Below, piece after piece: positions 1 through 8,654 of a stretch of 64,000 bases of DNA. A program made the translations under genes and the position numbers. The stretch is from contig NZ_CP116221.1 in assembly GCF_023556315.2 (NCBI RefSeq), forward strand, positions 2,615,001-2,679,000, read 5' to 3'. The notes below the pieces were generated by a model. The model saw only the letters and a program-made list of their open reading frames with translations, was not told where the DNA came from and searched no databases. The stretch's first letter is position 1. The number at the start of each line of letters is the position of its first letter. The DNA comes from Psychroserpens ponticola (GTDB taxonomy: Bacteria; Bacteroidota; Bacteroidia; Flavobacteriales; Flavobacteriaceae).

Positions 1-28
1 ATATTAAAAAATTGTATCTTCGTCATCT

Positions 29-1045
29 ATGAATAAAGACGATATTAATAGTATTAAAACGCTTTTAAGTTCACCAAAAGCAATTGTAATCATTCCACAT
101 AAAAATCCTGATGGAGATGCTATAGGTTCTACACTCGGATTGTATCACTATTTAAAACAATACAATCACAATGTAACTATTATTGCACCTAATGATTATC
201 CTCATTTTTTAAAATGGATGCCTGAAGAACATTCGATTTTAAAATATGACAATAAAAAGGAAGACTGTGATGCTTTAATCTATAATGCTGAACTAATTTT
301 TACTTTAGATTTTAATTCTTTAGGACGCATTGGAAACATGGAAACTGTTGTTTCGAATTCTGAATCCATCAAAATAATGATCGATCACCATCAACAACCT
401 GATGATTATGCCAAGTACATGTATTCTGATGTTTCGATGTCGTCAACATGTGAAATGGTATTCAATTTTATTGAGATGCTAAATGATGTAAATAAAATTA
501 ATAGTGACATTGCTACATGCTTATACACTGGCATCATGACAGATACTGGCTCATTTCGTTTTGCTTCAACAACGAGTGCTACACATACTATTATTGGACA
601 ATTAATTCAGAAAGGCGCAAACAATTCTGAAATACATAATAACATTTATGACACCAATAGCTATGCAAGATTACAATTACTTGGAAGAGCGCTAAGCAAC
701 CTAAAAGTAATTCCTGAATACAGAACTGCGTATATCACATTAACTCAAGAAGAGCTGAACACATTCGACTTTAAAAAAGGGGACACCGAAGGTTTTGTAA
801 ACTACGGATTATCTTTAAAAGGTATCATTTTTGCTGCCATTTTTATTGAAAGCCATCAAGATGAAATTATAAAAATATCCTTGAGAAGTAAAGGTGATTT
901 TTCAGTAAATGAATTATCAAGAGCACATTTTCATGGTGGTGGACATACAAATGCTGCTGGAGGAAAAAGTGACTTAAATCTCAAAGAAACCATTGAAAAA
1001 TTTATTAGTATCTTGCCAACTTATAAAAAAGACCTCTATTTTTAA
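29..1045 (+). CDS. DHH/DHHA1 family phosphoesterase (NrnA-like)
   Basis: Predicted cytosolic Mn-dependent phosphoesterase of the NrnA type, a family that degrades short oligoribonucleotides and dephosphorylates pAp. The N-terminal DHH domain shows the metal-binding motif HKNPDGDA at residues 24-31, a conserved Asp in LDFNSLGR near 94, and the DHH signature IDHH at 118-121. The C-terminal DHHA1 domain ends with the substrate-binding GGGHTNAAGG at 303-312. The length of 338 aa is normal and there is no signal peptide. A TATCTTCG sequence at 15-22 resembles a Bacteroidota -7 element with one mismatch, just before the ATG. The stop codon overlaps the start of the GldI gene by one base, so the two are probably co-translated. 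The substrate is inferred from the family and is not visible in the sequence. Confidence 0.9.
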   Translation: MNKDDINSIKTLLSSPKAIVIIPHKNPDGDAIGSTLGLYHYLKQYNHNVTIIAPNDYPHFLKWMPEEHSILKYDNKKEDCDALIYNAELIFTLDFNSLGRIGNMETVVSNSESIKIMIDHHQQPDDYAKYMYSDVSMSSTCEMVFNFIEMLNDVNKINSDIATCLYTGIMTDTGSFRFASTTSATHTIIGQLIQKGANNSEIHNNIYDTNSYARLQLLGRALSNLKVIPEYRTAYITLTQEELNTFDFKKGDTEGFVNYGLSLKGIIFAAIFIESHQDEIIKISLRSKGDFSVNELSRAHFHGGGHTNAAGGKSDLNLKETIEKFISILPTYKKDLYF

Positions 1046-1581
1046 TGAAACCTATAGTCATTTTACTAATAATAAGTTTAATTTTTAGCTGTAAATCTCC
1101 AGATGCGAGACGACCAGAATCTGTTCAGTCTGGTTCTTTCTATGAAGTTTCAGCTGAAAGAAATATTAAACTAAACAAAAAAGAACAAGCACTAATACAA
1201 AAAATAATAGATCGTAATCCTGATCAAGAATACATCGCTTCAAAAAGCGGATTTTGGTATTTTTACAACTCAAAAATAGAACTAGATACGATAACACCGC
1301 AGTTTGGTGATATCGTCAATTTTAAATACAATATTAAAGATCTTAATGAGAATACTATTTACTCTGAAGACGACATAAGAACTCAAAATTATGTCATGGA
1401 TAAAGAGGAATTATTTACAGGGCTTCGTGAAGGATTAAAACTCATGAAACCTGGTGAAGTCGTGACCTTTTTATTTCCATCTCAAAAAGCCTATGGCTAT
1501 TATGGAGATACCAATCGTATTGGCACAAATATTCCTTTAATTTGCAAAGTAACCGTAAATACAATTAAACAAAACCAATAA
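1045..1581 (+). CDS. gldI: GldI, gliding motility-associated FKBP-type peptidyl-prolyl isomerase lipoprotein
   Basis: Lipoprotein of 178 aa: a short hydrophobic signal ends in a lipobox with Cys16 ([12 protein letters not shown]). The segment after the Cys ([15 protein letters not shown]) resembles GldI proteins of flavobacteria as I remember them. The C-terminal half (about 85-175) is an FKBP fold, with [30 protein letters not shown] and a final [12 protein letters not shown] loop. GldI is required for gliding and type IX secretion in Flavobacterium johnsoniae and is thought to help fold periplasmic or outer-membrane components. It overlaps the upstream phosphoesterase by one base and lies 7 bp from a second PPIase gene, forming a folding-factor operon. 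The family assignment is strong; catalytic activity is inferred. Confidence 0.9.
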   Translation: MKPIVILLIISLIFSCKSPDARRPESVQSGSFYEVSAERNIKLNKKEQALIQKIIDRNPDQEYIASKSGFWYFYNSKIELDTITPQFGDIVNFKYNIKDLNENTIYSEDDIRTQNYVMDKEELFTGLREGLKLMKPGEVVTFLFPSQKAYGYYGDTNRIGTNIPLICKVTVNTIKQNQ

Positions 1582-1588
1582 TACACTT

Positions 1589-2812
1589 ATGAAATTGATT
1601 AGCAAAACTCTACAGCTTTCTATGCTGTTTTTACTTATTACAGCAGCCTCATGTAAAGAAGATCATCCTGATTTAGAAGATGGTCTTTATGCTGAATTTA
1701 TTACAACTAAAGATACCATGATTGCAAAATTATTTTATGACAAAGTACCTGTTACTGTTGCAAATTTTGTTGCTTTAGCTGAAGGTACACATCCAATGGT
1801 TGACGAAGAATTTAAAGGCAAGCCTTATTATGATGGATTAACATTTCATAGAGTTATGAATAACTTTATGATTCAAGGTGGTGATCATACTGCTACTGGT
1901 TCTGGCACTCCTGGATATCGTTTTACTGCAGACTTTAGTTCAGAGTTAAAGCATGACAAACCTGGTATTTTATCAATGGCAAATGGAGGTGGCTTTAATA
2001 CTAATGGAAGTCAGTTTTTTATCACTGAAGTGCCTTATCCTAGTTTAGATGCTTTCAATCCTGATGGCACATTAAAACCATGTGACCAACCAAGAGTGAG
2101 TTGTCATTCTGTTTTTGGTGAATTAGTTAAAGGCATTGAGGTTCAAGATTCTATTTCTAATGTAAAAGTTGGAGCAGGTAATAAACCTGAAGTAGATGTT
2201 GTAATTACAAAATTAAATATCATCAGAAAAGGATCTGCTGCAAAAGCATTTAATGCCGCTAAAGTTTTTGAAGATGGTTTACCTAAAGTAGAAGCTGGTA
2301 TCGAAGAAATTAAAGCAGAAGGATTAAGAAAGGCTGAACAGGAACAAAAAGAACGTGAATTAAAGATTGCTACAGCTGCCGAAGATACTAAACCACTACT
2401 TGAAGACTATAATTCTAAAAGTACAACTCTAGCTTCTGGACTTAAAAAACATATTATTAAAGAAGGTTCTGGTATAAAACCAAAAATAGGTCAATATGCT
2501 ATGATTGCTTATGAAGGTTATTTTGTTGATGGTAAATTATTTGATAGTAATTTAGAAACCATTGCTGAAAAATATGGAATGTTAAATCCACAGCGTCAAG
2601 CAGCTGGAGCTTATGGCCCAACTAAAATGCAAATCACACCTGATGCACAAATGATTGCTGGATTTAAAGAAGCTATTGCATCTATGGAGATTGGTGAAAA
2701 AGCATTTTTCTATATTCCAGCACATCTTGCTTATGGCGAACGTGGTCGAGGAGGAATACCTCCAAATACTGATTTGACATTCGTATTAGAACTGACAGAA
2801 ATAGCAGAATAA
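1589..2812 (+). CDS. Two-domain peptidyl-prolyl isomerase lipoprotein (cyclophilin + FKBP)
   Basis: A 407-aa lipoprotein (lipobox Cys22, ITAASCKED) carrying two unrelated PPIase folds. Residues about 33-212 are cyclophilin: [33 protein letters not shown] and VFGELVKG are recognisable core motifs. A charged, Lys/Glu-rich, probably helical linker spans about 215-285. Residues about 288-406 are FKBP, with [47 protein letters not shown] and a final [10 protein letters not shown] strand. It probably acts in the periplasm on exported proteins. It follows gldI by 7 bp and precedes a strong terminator, so it closes the operon. The fusion runs uninterrupted in one frame, so it is real and not a merging error. 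Confidence 0.92.
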   Translation: MKLISKTLQLSMLFLLITAASCKEDHPDLEDGLYAEFITTKDTMIAKLFYDKVPVTVANFVALAEGTHPMVDEEFKGKPYYDGLTFHRVMNNFMIQGGDHTATGSGTPGYRFTADFSSELKHDKPGILSMANGGGFNTNGSQFFITEVPYPSLDAFNPDGTLKPCDQPRVSCHSVFGELVKGIEVQDSISNVKVGAGNKPEVDVVITKLNIIRKGSAAKAFNAAKVFEDGLPKVEAGIEEIKAEGLRKAEQEQKERELKIATAAEDTKPLLEDYNSKSTTLASGLKKHIIKEGSGIKPKIGQYAMIAYEGYFVDGKLFDSNLETIAEKYGMLNPQRQAAGAYGPTKMQITPDAQMIAGFKEAIASMEIGEKAFFYIPAHLAYGERGRGGIPPNTDLTFVLELTEIAE

Positions 2813-2860
2813 GCACTTGTTATAATCTTTATTGAATAGACAATAAAAATTTTAGTTAAT

Positions 2861-2895
2861 AAAAAAAGCCTTTCATTTTGAAAGGCTTTTTTTAT
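2861..2895. terminator. Bidirectional Rho-independent terminator
   Basis: An inverted repeat built on aaagccttt and aaaggcttt (about 2864-2890) is flanked by an A-run on the left and a T-run on the right, so it can stop transcription from the gldI operon (plus) and from pepD (minus). Confidence 0.85.
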
Positions 2896-2897
2896 TT

Positions 2898-2969
2898 ATG
2901 TCATTCAGAGTAAAACTAAGAATCATTCAAATTAGTCTTGAAATTTTTCATATACGCTCGAAATGACAT
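2898..2969. repeat. Dispersed intergenic repeat-like element with terminal inverted repeats
   Basis: Flanked by atgtcatt (2898-2905) and aatgacat (2962-2969), an 8-bp perfect inverted repeat about 72 bp end to end. Read on the minus strand it starts tgtcatttcgagcg, which resembles a short intergenic repeat that I remember as common in flavobacterial genomes. A related but diverged copy lies at 19053-19096. The family assignment is from memory; the inverted repeat is seen directly. Confidence 0.5.
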
Positions 2970-2994
2970 ACATAATTCTACTTATAACTGTTTT

Positions 2995-4458
2995 TTATTT
3001 CTTAGGAATGCGTTTTAGAATCTCTAAAACAAAGTTCCAATATTTTTGTGCTGAAGAAATTTGTGCGCGCTCATCAGGTGAATGTGCTCCTTTAATATTT
3101 GGCCCAAAACTAATCATATCCATATTTGGATAATTTGTTCCAAGTATACCACATTCTAATCCTGCGTGACAAGCAGCAACATGAGGTTCTTCATCATTGT
3201 TTAATTCTTTATATAAAGGCACCATCACTTTTAAGATGTCTGAATCCATATTTGGTTCCCATCCTGGATAATCACCTCCAAACTCCACTTCACAACCAGT
3301 CAATTCAAAAGTTGATCTTAAACCATTTGCCAAATCCCATTTTGAACTTTCAACAGAACTACGTGTTAAACATCCAACTTTAATGTTTCCGTCTTTAACA
3401 ATAACACGAGCAATGTTATTAGATGTCTCTACCAATTCCGGAATGTCTGGACTCATTCTAAACACGCCATTTAATGCTGCATATAATGCTCTTGTTAAGC
3501 CTTCTTGAACACCTAAATCCATGATTTGTTTGGGCGTTTCCGTTTTTGAAACCTCGATTACTAAATCAGGTTCCATGGTTTTATATTCTGTTTTTATCTC
3601 GTTTGCTAAATCGTTCATTTCAGACACAAACACGTCTTCGTGCAAAGCATCGATAGCAACAATAGCATTACTTTCTCTTGGAATGGCATTACGTAAACTT
3701 CCTCCATCAATTTCAGAAATACGCAATCCAAAATTTTCAAAACCGTCAAATAAGATACGATTCATCATTTTATTTGCATTACCTAAACCTTCGTGAATTT
3801 GCATTCCTGAATGACCACCTTGTAAACCTTTAACTGTTACTTTATAACCAATTTTAAACTCTGGAGTTTCTTCTTGCTCATACGTTCTTAAAGCAGTAAC
3901 ATCAACACCACCTGCACAACCTACTCCTATTTCATCATCTTCTTCTGTATCTAGATTTAAAAGAATCTCACCAGAAAGCAATCCACCTTTTAAGCCCATT
4001 GCGCCAGTCATACCTGTTTCTTCATCAATCGTGAATAAGGCTTCAATAGCTGGATGCTCAATCTCTGAACTTTCTAAAATAGCCATAATCGTTGCTACAC
4101 CTAAACCATTATCTGCACCTAAGGTTGTTCCTTTAGCTCTAACCCAATCACCATCAACATACATCTCAATTCCTTGTGTATCGAAATCAAAATCAGTATC
4201 GTTATTCTTTTGATGCACCATATCTAAATGGGATTGCATAACGATGGTCTTTCTATCTTCCATTCCTGAGGTTGCAGGCTTTTTAATGATGACATTTCCA
4301 ACTTCATCTTCAATCGTTTCAAGACCTAAACTAGTTCCGAAGTCTTTCATGAATTGAATCACACGTTCTTCCTTCTTAGATGGTCTTGGAACTGCATTTA
4401 AATCAGCAAATTTATTCCAAAGTCCTTTAGGTTCTAATCCTCTTATTTCTGTGCTCAT
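2995..4458 (-). CDS. pepD: Aminoacyl-histidine dipeptidase / cytosol nonspecific dipeptidase PepD (M20)
   Basis: Zinc-dependent M20C dipeptidase that hydrolyses Xaa-His and many other dipeptides in the cytosol. At 487 aa it has the usual length and no signal peptide. Metal and catalytic motifs are present: SHLDMVHQ (His77, Asp79), GADNGLGVA (Asp116), DEETGMTGAMGL (catalytic Glu146 and metal Glu147), NLDTEEDDE (Asp about 170) and a C-terminal GAHSPDER. The lid domain carries GLQGGHSGMQIHEG. A perfect minus-strand TACCTTTG -7 element lies 22 bases upstream of the ATG, in a 52-bp divergent promoter region shared with the DUF3810 gene. Identification is secure; substrate range is inferred from the family. 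Confidence 0.95.
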   Translation of the reverse strand: MSTEIRGLEPKGLWNKFADLNAVPRPSKKEERVIQFMKDFGTSLGLETIEDEVGNVIIKKPATSGMEDRKTIVMQSHLDMVHQKNNDTDFDFDTQGIEMYVDGDWVRAKGTTLGADNGLGVATIMAILESSEIEHPAIEALFTIDEETGMTGAMGLKGGLLSGEILLNLDTEEDDEIGVGCAGGVDVTALRTYEQEETPEFKIGYKVTVKGLQGGHSGMQIHEGLGNANKMMNRILFDGFENFGLRISEIDGGSLRNAIPRESNAIVAIDALHEDVFVSEMNDLANEIKTEYKTMEPDLVIEVSKTETPKQIMDLGVQEGLTRALYAALNGVFRMSPDIPELVETSNNIARVIVKDGNIKVGCLTRSSVESSKWDLANGLRSTFELTGCEVEFGGDYPGWEPNMDSDILKVMVPLYKELNNDEEPHVAACHAGLECGILGTNYPNMDMISFGPNIKGAHSPDERAQISSAQKYWNFVLEILKRIPKK

Positions 4459-4479
4459 GTTATTCGTTTTTTAGTTTCG

Positions 4480-4487
4480 CAAAGGTA
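4480..4487 (-). promoter_or_regulatory. -7 promoter element for pepD
   Basis: The minus strand reads TACCTTTG, an exact match to the Bacteroidota TAnnTTTG element. The transcription start would fall about 15 bases before the pepD ATG. No clear TTTG -33 box is seen at the expected spacing. Confidence 0.6.
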
Positions 4488-4498
4488 CATCTTTTTAG

Positions 4499-4506
4499 TA
4501 TTTTTG
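4499..4506 (+). promoter_or_regulatory. -7 promoter element for the DUF3810 gene
   Basis: TATTTTTG matches TAnnTTTG exactly. A weak -33 box (TTTC, 4475-4478) lies 20 bp upstream. The element ends only 4 bp before the annotated ATG at 4511, so the transcript would be nearly leaderless or the true start lies downstream. It sits back to back with the pepD -7 element. Confidence 0.5.
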
Positions 4507-4510
4507 AGTC

Positions 4511-5581
4511 ATGTTGAAACACAAAAAAAACCTTATTGCCTTCTCTATTGTTCCTCAGATTATCCTGCTAAAAATTTTGACGAACTATCCAACATTTGTA
4601 GAATCTATTTATAGTCATGGTATTTACATTTACATTTCTAAAGGGATGCGTTATGCGTTTGGTTGGTTGCCAATTTCGGTTGGTGATGTCTTATATACAT
4701 TATTAGGTTTATATGTAATTAGATGGTTTATCGTTAACAGAAAGCGAATCATACAAGAAACGAAACAATGGTTTTTAGATGTACTTTCGGCGCTATCAAT
4801 TGGATATTTTGCCTTTCATATCTTGTGGGCTTTTAACTATTATAGGTTACCACTTCATGAATCTTTAAACATTGACAACGATTATACGACTGAAGAATTA
4901 GTGAGTTTAACAGAACAATTAATAACTAAAGTTAATACCATTCATTTAAGTATTACAACACATGATTCTTTAAAAGTAGAGATGCCTTTTACAAAAGCTG
5001 AAGCCTTAAAGATGATACCTGATGGCTATGATGAACTTTCAAAAACATTTCCATATTTAGCTTATCATCCTAGGAGCATTAAAACATCTATTTATAGTTT
5101 ACCATTAACCTATATGGGATTTTCGGGTTACTTAAATCCGTTTACAAATGAGGCTCAAGTAGATGGATTAATTCCTACTTACAAGTTTCCTACTACTGGA
5201 AGCCATGAAGTCGCACATCAATTGGGATACGCTGCTGAAAATGAAGCTAATTTTATTGGTAGTATGGCAGCTATGCAGCATCCAGATCTATATTTTAAAT
5301 ACTCTGGACATGCTTTTGCTTTACGACATTGTCTAAATGAAATTTATAGAAGAGATTTAGAGGTTTATAAAACCATTCTTCCAAAACTTAATATAGGTGT
5401 TTTAAAAAATTATAAGGAAGTTAGTGATTTTTGGAATGCATATGAAAACCCGACAGAGCCTATATTTAAAAGCACGTATAATAATTTTCTAAAAGCAAAT
5501 AATCAATCTTCAGGCATGCAAAGCTATAGTTACATTGTAGCTCTATTAGTTAATTACTACAAATCAAATCCTATGGATTAA
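4511..5581 (+). CDS. DUF3810 domain-containing membrane protein, putative zinc metalloprotease
   Basis: A 356-aa protein matching DUF3810 family members in length and layout. The N-terminal 130 residues contain about three hydrophobic segments (LIAFSIVPQIILLKIL; the region around VGDVLYTLLGLYVIRWFI; LDVLSALSIGYFAFHILWAF), followed by a soluble domain. At residues 232-236 there is an exact HExxH motif (HEVAHQLGYAAENEANF), with Glu residues a few positions on that could be a third zinc ligand. This suggests a membrane-anchored gluzincin-like peptidase, but the family has no established function that I know of. It is transcribed divergently from pepD. The alternative start M46 (MRYAF) would remove the first membrane segment; the first ATG is preferred because it gives a plausible hydrophobic N-terminus. 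Confidence 0.8.
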   Translation: MLKHKKNLIAFSIVPQIILLKILTNYPTFVESIYSHGIYIYISKGMRYAFGWLPISVGDVLYTLLGLYVIRWFIVNRKRIIQETKQWFLDVLSALSIGYFAFHILWAFNYYRLPLHESLNIDNDYTTEELVSLTEQLITKVNTIHLSITTHDSLKVEMPFTKAEALKMIPDGYDELSKTFPYLAYHPRSIKTSIYSLPLTYMGFSGYLNPFTNEAQVDGLIPTYKFPTTGSHEVAHQLGYAAENEANFIGSMAAMQHPDLYFKYSGHAFALRHCLNEIYRRDLEVYKTILPKLNIGVLKNYKEVSDFWNAYENPTEPIFKSTYNNFLKANNQSSGMQSYSYIVALLVNYYKSNPMD

Positions 5582-5668
5582 AGACTGAAACGTTAAAATA
5601 TTAATATATACGACATCGTTTTCTTTTAATTTTTATCTTTAGAAACATAATTTTAATCCACTAACTAT

Positions 5669-8644
5669 ATGTCTAAAATTCCTCTAAGGGTTTTACTCTT
5701 TTTATGCAGTTTTTCTGTATTAGCTCAAGAGTATTTTCCGAAAAATGATGGTGTAAAAACCATTAATTCTAATTTCACAGCATTTACTAATGCAAAGATT
5801 CACGTTACACCAAGTCAGGTTATAGATAACGGAACCCTTCTTATTAAAGATGGAAAAGTAGTTGCATCTGGAACACAAGTAACCATTCCAAAAAACACAA
5901 CGATAGTTAATATTGAAGGTAAAAGTATTTACCCTTCATTTATTGACATGTATTCAAACTTTGGCGTAGAAAAACCTAAACGTGAAAGTGGAGGTGGCAG
6001 AAGTCCACAATACAATCCGTCACGAACTGGATACTATTGGAATGATCATGTTATGCCAGAAAACACTGCGCTATCAAAATTTAAGTTTGATAACAAAAAA
6101 GCTAAAGAACTTTTAAGTGCAGGTTTTGGAGTAGTGAACACACATATACAAGACGGTATTGTAAGAGGTACTGGAACTTTGGTAGCCTTAAATACTGAAG
6201 GTGGGAATGAAATGGCTATCCTTGAGCAAAACTCTGGGCAATATTTTTCTTTTAGTAAGAGTGTTACTTCTAGACAATCATATCCTGGTTCTATAATGGG
6301 AAGTATGGCTTTATTACGTCAACTCTATTTAGATGCAGATTGGTATGCGAAAGGCAACAGTAAAACCAAAGATTTATCAATTGAAGCCTTAAATAAGAAT
6401 AAAAGCTTGGTACAAATTTTCTCTGCAGGAAGTCGTGCAAATGGATTGAGAGCAGACAAAATTGGTGATGAAGTTGGTGTTCAATATGTGATTCTTGGAG
6501 GAGGTGACGAATACGAGCGTATTAATGAAATTAAAGCTACTAATGCTTCGTATATTATTCCGATAAACTTTCAAGATGCTTATGATGTAGAAAATGTGTA
6601 CTTAACACAATCTTTAGCATTAAGTGATATGAGAGCTTGGAATCAAGAGCCTTCAAATCCGAAAATTCTTGCAGATAACAATATTACTTTTGCATTTACG
6701 GCACATGATTTAAAATCTCCTAAAGAATTTAAAACGAAACTTATGAAGGCCATTGAATATGGACTTTCTAAAGAAAAAGCATTAGCAGCCTTAACAACAA
6801 CTCCTGCAAAACTATTAGGAAAACAATCCGAAATTGGCAATCTTAATAAGGGAGCATATGCTAACTTTTTAATTACCTCTGGAGATATTTTTGAAAAGAA
6901 AACAACTGTTTATGAAAACTGGGTTCAAGGCACACAAACTGTCATAAATGATATGAACACGAAAGATATAAGAGGTGACTATACATTTTTAGTTGCTCGT
7001 GAATCTTATGAAATGACTTTAAAAGGAGAATTGAGTAAGTTAAGTGCTGATATTACTAGTAACGGAAAGAAACGAGGTTCGAAAGTGAGTTATAAAAATA
7101 ATTGGTTATCTATTTCTATGACCTCAAAAGATTCTACACAACAAAAGTTTATTAGATTAATAACTAATGTTACTCAAGGCGATCATTTAAATGGAAAAGC
7201 GTTGTTTCCTAATGGTGATGAGTTGACTTTCTATGCTAAAAAAGTAGGTTCTAAAACTAAAGATAAAGCTTCAAAAAAAGAAGGTAGTTCTGCCCTTAAA
7301 GAAATCACACCTGTTACTTATCCGAATATGGCTTATGGTTTTAAAGAACTACCAAAGCAAGAAACCATATTATTCAAAAATGCAACGGTTTGGACCAATG
7401 AAGTTGAAGGTATTTTAAAAACAACTGATGTATTGGTTAAAAATGGTAAGATCGTAAAGGTCGGTAAAGACTTATCTGACTCCAGTGCACAAGTAATTGA
7501 TGCTACTGGAAAACATTTAACCTCAGGCATTATTGATGAGCATTCTCATATTGCAGCTGCTTCCATCAATGAAGGTGGGCAAAACTCTTCAGCAGAAGTT
7601 AGTATTGAAGATGTTATTGATGATGAAGATATTGACATCTACCGAAATCTTGCAGGTGGAGTAACTGTTATTCAAATTTTACATGGTTCGGCAAATCCTA
7701 TTGGTGGACGTTCAGCAATTATTAAGTTAAAATGGGGAGAGAATGCTAACAATTTAATATATAAGGACAGTCCGAAATTTATCAAATTCGCTTTAGGAGA
7801 AAATGTAAAACAATCTAACTGGTCTAGCTTTGAACGTTTTCCTCAAACAAGAATGGGCGTTGAACAATTATACATTGATTACTTTAGTAGAGCGAAAGCT
7901 TATAATGCTTTAAAGAAAAGTGGTAAGCCTTACCGAAAGGATATTGAAATGGATGTTATTGCAGAAATATTAAACAAGGAACGTTTTATTTCTTGTCATT
8001 CTTATGTGCAAAGCGAAATTAATATGTTGATGAAAGTTGCAGAAAAATTTGATTTTAACATCAATACCTTTACTCATATTCTTGAAGGCTATAAATTAGC
8101 AGACAAAATGGTTGAACATGGTGTTGGAGGTTCTACATTTAGTGACTGGTGGGCTTATAAATACGAAGTAAACGATGCTATACCTTATAATGCAGCCATT
8201 ATGCATAATGCTGGTGTTGTTGTTGCGATTAATAGTGATGATGGTGAAATGTCTCGTCGTTTAAATCAGGAAGCTGCAAAATCTGTTAAATATGGAGGTG
8301 TTTCTGAAGAAGATGCTTGGAAATTTGTCACATTAAATCCTGCAAAATTACTTCATATTGATGATAAAGTTGGAAGTATAAAAGTTGGAAAAGATGCAGA
8401 TTTGGTTTTGTGGTCTGATCATCCACTATCTATTTATGCTAAAGCAGAGAAAACTCTAATTGAAGGCGTTACTTATTTTGATATCAAGCGAGATGAGATC
8501 ATGCGTTCTCGAATTAAAACAGAAAAAGCTGAACTTATCAATGAAATGATGCTGGCTAAGAACAAAGGGTTAAAAACACAACCTATCAAGAAGAAGGAGA
8601 AGGATCAAATGCATTGCGATTACATCGATCATGAATCAAATTAA
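5669..8644 (+). CDS. Exported double amidohydrolase (degenerate N-half, intact C-half)
   Basis: A 991-aa protein with a Sec signal (LLFLCSFSVLAQ, cleavage near residue 20). It consists of two amidohydrolase-superfamily modules in tandem. The N-half (about 35-430) has the small beta-domain (FTNAKIHVTPSQVIDNGTLL) and the final TTPAKLLGKQ / GAYANFLI segment, but the metal-binding site normally reading PGFIDxHxH is PSFIDMYSN at 89-97, with Tyr95 and Asn97 where His is expected. The C-half (about 565-965) keeps IIDEHSH (His625, His627), CHSY, FTHILEGYK and NSDDGE, so all metal ligands look present. It probably hydrolyses an amide or cyclic substrate in the periplasm; the substrate is unknown. The next amidohydrolase gene follows at once, in the same operon. 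Confidence 0.88.
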   Translation: MSKIPLRVLLFLCSFSVLAQEYFPKNDGVKTINSNFTAFTNAKIHVTPSQVIDNGTLLIKDGKVVASGTQVTIPKNTTIVNIEGKSIYPSFIDMYSNFGVEKPKRESGGGRSPQYNPSRTGYYWNDHVMPENTALSKFKFDNKKAKELLSAGFGVVNTHIQDGIVRGTGTLVALNTEGGNEMAILEQNSGQYFSFSKSVTSRQSYPGSIMGSMALLRQLYLDADWYAKGNSKTKDLSIEALNKNKSLVQIFSAGSRANGLRADKIGDEVGVQYVILGGGDEYERINEIKATNASYIIPINFQDAYDVENVYLTQSLALSDMRAWNQEPSNPKILADNNITFAFTAHDLKSPKEFKTKLMKAIEYGLSKEKALAALTTTPAKLLGKQSEIGNLNKGAYANFLITSGDIFEKKTTVYENWVQGTQTVINDMNTKDIRGDYTFLVARESYEMTLKGELSKLSADITSNGKKRGSKVSYKNNWLSISMTSKDSTQQKFIRLITNVTQGDHLNGKALFPNGDELTFYAKKVGSKTKDKASKKEGSSALKEITPVTYPNMAYGFKELPKQETILFKNATVWTNEVEGILKTTDVLVKNGKIVKVGKDLSDSSAQVIDATGKHLTSGIIDEHSHIAAASINEGGQNSSAEVSIEDVIDDEDIDIYRNLAGGVTVIQILHGSANPIGGRSAIIKLKWGENANNLIYKDSPKFIKFALGENVKQSNWSSFERFPQTRMGVEQLYIDYFSRAKAYNALKKSGKPYRKDIEMDVIAEILNKERFISCHSYVQSEINMLMKVAEKFDFNINTFTHILEGYKLADKMVEHGVGGSTFSDWWAYKYEVNDAIPYNAAIMHNAGVVVAINSDDGEMSRRLNQEAAKSVKYGGVSEEDAWKFVTLNPAKLLHIDDKVGSIKVGKDADLVLWSDHPLSIYAKAEKTLIEGVTYFDIKRDEIMRSRIKTEKAELINEMMLAKNKGLKTQPIKKKEKDQMHCDYIDHESN

Positions 8645-8654
8645 ACAGAAACAC

